Shown: one piece after another, positions 5,601-6,943 of the stretch
How positions within the stretch are numbered: the first letter of the stretch is position 1
Layout: the number at the start of each line of letters is the position of its first letter
Translations under genes and position numbers: made by a program
From: Bacteroidota bacterium
Lineage (GTDB): Bacteria > Bacteroidota > Bacteroidia > J057
Length of the DNA stretch: 6,943 nt
NCBI GenBank assembly: GCA_004292985.1
Contig: RDXT01000652.1
Location: forward strand, 1-6,943
Direction: 5' to 3'
The notes under the pieces: generated by a model
What the model was told of the DNA's origin: nothing
Databases searched by the model: none
Seen by the model: only the letters and a program-made list of their open reading frames with translations

Positions 5601-5644
5601 TTTACTCAATACACTGAGTAAATTTACTCAACGTATTGAGTAAA
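5601..5644. promoter_or_regulatory. Two abutting 22-bp palindromes, probable tandem operator
   Basis: Palindrome 1 (5601-5622) is TTTACTCA-N6-TGAGTAAA with the 6-bp centre ATACAC. Palindrome 2 (5623-5644) is TTTACTCAA-N4-TTGAGTAAA with centre CGTA. They touch with no gap, so their centres are 22 bp (two helical turns) apart. Conserved arms with diverged centres are typical of dimeric repressor sites such as TetR- or MarR-type operators. The position at the start of the predicted transcript suggests repression of the downstream hydrolase gene, perhaps with cooperative binding. The regulator is not in the window. Confidence 0.7.
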
Positions 5645-5670
5645 TAGAGGGAATAAGACTTAGCTATGCT

Positions 5671-5701
5671 CTGGCACAGAAAACATTTCCTCATATCTTT
5701 A
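5671..5701 (+). promoter_or_regulatory. Weak Bacteroidota-type promoter candidate for the hydrolase
   Basis: TATCTTTA (5694-5701) matches TAnnTTTG with one mismatch. CTG at 5671-5673 sits at the right 20-bp spacing for a poor -33 element. It would start transcription near 5708, just before the heptad array. It is an alternative to the promoter at 5568-5596; both could be used. Confidence 0.3.
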
Positions 5702-5716
5702 TTCCTTTATTACCTC

Positions 5717-5765
5717 TGATCCCTGAACCCTGAACCCTGTTCCCTGTTCCATGACCCCTGTGACA
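5717..5765 (+). repeat. Heptad tandem repeat, TGNNCCC orientation, running into a start codon
   Basis: Seven 7-mers in constant frame are TGATCCC, TGAACCC, TGAACCC, TGTTCCC, TGTTCCA, TGACCCC and TGTGACA; the last two are decayed. It is the reverse complement of the family at 3436-3477; the two share 14 identical bp (CTGTTCCCTGTTCC) plus near-identical flanks in opposite orientation. The ATG of the alpha/beta hydrolase (5751) is formed inside heptads 5-6. Confidence 0.8.
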
Positions 5766-6602
5766 AAAACCCTCTCCCTCGCCGGCTACGACATCTGCTA
5801 CATTGACGAAGGCAGCGGAGAGCCGATGGTCTTTTTGCACAACGGAGGCGGGCTTTGGCAGATATGGGTGCATCAGATTGCGTATTTCTCAAAAACGCAC
5901 CGTGTCATCGCCGTGCAGTGGCCGGGATATGAGCCGGGAACGCATGTGCGGCAGCCTGTTACGCTGGAGGTATATGCCCGTATCCTGCGGGAACTGGTCC
6001 TGAAACTGGGGCTTTCGCAGATGGTGCTGGTGGGGAACTGCATCGGGGCATCGGTGGCCATTCACTATCAAAATGAGTACCCGGAAGAGGTGAAGCGGCT
6101 GATCCTCATGAATATATGCCCCGGCAGACGGGCGGTAAAACCTGCCGGGTTGCGCTGGCTCCTCTTTGATGTGCAGCATGCAGGCCTGCGCAAGGCACTC
6201 ACCCATATTCTTCGCTTGATATTCAGCCTGAAATATGTCCGGACGATATTTCCGGCGGCGCTGTTTGGAAGCAAAATGCCCGAACAAGACTTCCTCTATG
6301 CCCTCTATAAGCAAAAACTGTCCATACCCGGCATTACCGATGCGCGACTGAACCTGCTCTTTTCTTCGGACTCCTATACGCTGAAAAACATCCTGAAACC
6401 CGGCACACAGCTACCCAAAAGCCTCCTGATCTGGGGGGAAAATAACCATGTCGCCTCGCTCGAAAAAGAAGGCTATTACCACCAGCAGCTCTGCCAGATC
6501 CCTGATATTCATGTCATTGCAGGTGCGGGACATCTGGCGATGTACGAATCGCCCGCAGAGGTAAATACCCTGATAGAAAATTATATCGCCTATTCCGGAT
6601 GA
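5751..6602 (+). CDS. Alpha/beta-fold hydrolase with Cys in the nucleophile elbow
   Basis: This 283-aa cytoplasmic protein has no signal peptide. Alpha/beta-hydrolase features in order are an oxyanion-hole strand (VFLHNGGGLWQIW, 27-39), VQWPGYEPG (55-63), the nucleophile elbow LVGNCIGASVA (93-103), a cap region (about 125-215), the late strand SLLIWGENNHVAS (224-236) and catalytic His261 in AGAGHLAMYESP. The elbow has Cys97 instead of the usual Ser (G-x-S-x-G). The usual acid position after WGE is Asn232 rather than Asp, so the triad is atypical. Substrate cannot be read; esterase, thioesterase or acyltransferase activity are all possible. The ATG at 5751 lies in a heptad repeat; GTG at 5760 is the alternative start and the next Met (residue 26) is too late. 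It ends tail to tail with an acylase gene, overlapping by 13 bp. Confidence 0.88.
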   Translation: MTPVTKTLSLAGYDICYIDEGSGEPMVFLHNGGGLWQIWVHQIAYFSKTHRVIAVQWPGYEPGTHVRQPVTLEVYARILRELVLKLGLSQMVLVGNCIGASVAIHYQNEYPEEVKRLILMNICPGRRAVKPAGLRWLLFDVQHAGLRKALTHILRLIFSLKYVRTIFPAALFGSKMPEQDFLYALYKQKLSIPGITDARLNLLFSSDSYTLKNILKPGTQLPKSLLIWGENNHVASLEKEGYYHQQLCQIPDIHVIAGAGHLAMYESPAEVNTLIENYIAYSG

Positions 6603-6943
6603 TACACGCGCGCGGCATGAGACAGCACTGTCTTTTTGTCTAAGCTCATAGGCTTGGTTTTTTGCGCGAGAAAGAGCGGCGCCTGGTCGGCATAATGCGG
6701 GCTTTCGGGCCGGTTGCTTGCACCATACACATTCACACTCTCGATAATCGGGCCTTGCGGGGTAAAACGGACCATTTCAATATAGGATTCGCCGCCACGA
6801 CCCACCATAATGCCTTTTTTATCATCGGGCACGCTGTAAATAGCCGCCAGCACATCGGGCAAACCCTGTAAAGGCAGTTCCTGCGCTCCGCGCAGCAGTT
6901 TCTGGCACTGCCCCAGCGGCACATCGAGGGTTTTGTAGTGCTT
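6590..6943 (-). CDS. Penicillin acylase-like (S45, Ntn-hydrolase) protein, C-terminal part
   Basis: The minus-strand frame is open to the window edge (117 residues visible), so the start and most of the gene lie beyond 6943; the apparent GTG start at 6922 is internal. The sequence KTLDVPLGQCQKLLRG, LPLQGLPDVLAAIYS, ESYIEMVRFTPQGP, NVYGASNRPESPHYADQAPLFLAQKTKPMSLD and final ARVYHPE matches the C-terminal beta-subunit end of S45 acylases such as penicillin and acyl-homoserine-lactone acylases. The family is normally exported, self-cleaves, and uses an N-terminal Ser of the beta chain to hydrolyse amide-linked acyl groups. That Ser and any signal peptide are outside the window, so activity and substrate cannot be judged. 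The stop (TAG) overlaps the convergent hydrolase gene by 13 bp. Confidence 0.85.
   Translation of the reverse strand, partial: KHYKTLDVPLGQCQKLLRGAQELPLQGLPDVLAAIYSVPDDKKGIMVGRGGESYIEMVRFTPQGPIIESVNVYGASNRPESPHYADQAPLFLAQKTKPMSLDKKTVLSHAARVYHPE

Larger units (their letters stand above)
5342..5750. other. 409-bp divergent intergenic region, no gene seen
   Basis: This region lies between the divergent protease and alpha/beta hydrolase genes. Short open frames exist on both strands, but none has family-like sequence or a supported start. It holds, in order, a weak protease promoter, a ~20-bp direct repeat in three copies, a strongly AT-rich stretch (about 5515-5645) with an E. coli-like promoter and two palindromes, a weak second promoter candidate and a heptad array. 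Base composition is clearly lower in G+C than the flanking genes. Confidence 0.7.

Noticed and set aside
3433..5765. Heptad arrays as terminal inverted repeats of a transposon
   Set aside because: No transposase or integrase lies between them, the arrays are tandem simple repeats of different length, and I see no matching target-site duplication outside them.

Overview
The window looks like chromosomal DNA of a member of the Bacteroidota. Support comes from several places. The first gene is a sensor-kinase type with an AKETAHQLGTP H-box, next to a ruvX–def pair. Four candidate promoters fit the Bacteroidota pattern (TTG/TTTG near -33, TAnnTTTG near -7) wholly or in part, and Shine-Dalgarno signals are poor. 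The secreted S8 protease has the YWVFFTDK-type N-terminal region I associate with this phylum. No closer taxonomy can be read; a Saprospiria- or Cytophagia-like origin is only a guess.

Layout. (1) Positions 1-1932, + strand: the 3' part of a membrane histidine kinase, ruvX (Holliday-junction resolvase family) 5 bp downstream, then def (peptide deformylase), which has its own promoter candidate inside the end of ruvX. (2) Positions 1933-2437: a self-contained unit with a curved, T-tract-phased upstream region, a near-consensus promoter overlapped by a dyad, a 79-aa unrecognised protein and a strong intrinsic terminator. (3) Positions 2452-3432: nuoA and nuoB of respiratory complex I with a promoter, but no nuoC follows. 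(4) Positions 3433-3616: a non-coding stretch with a heptad tandem repeat and a 29-bp-period array of palindromes. (5) Positions 3617-5329, - strand: a secreted subtilisin-like protease with a propeptide-like N-terminal region and a possible divergent type IX secretion tail. (6) Positions 5342-5750: a 409-bp intergenic region with a three-copy ~20-bp repeat, an E. coli-like promoter abutting two back-to-back 22-bp palindromes (probable operators), and a second heptad array in the opposite orientation to the first. (7) Positions 5751-6602, + strand: an alpha/beta hydrolase with Cys in the nucleophile elbow. (8) Positions 6590-6943, - strand: the C-terminal end of an S45 penicillin-acylase-like enzyme, cut by the window edge and overlapping the hydrolase gene tail to tail by 13 bp.

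The left half is housekeeping (DNA repair, N-terminal protein maturation, respiration). The right half is accessory: an exported protease and two hydrolases separated by repeat-rich DNA. No complete new defence, mobile or biosynthetic system is visible. The most notable items are the layered repeats around the protease, the tandem operator at the hydrolase promoter, the Cys/Asn active-site changes in that hydrolase, and the compact unit of the 79-aa protein.
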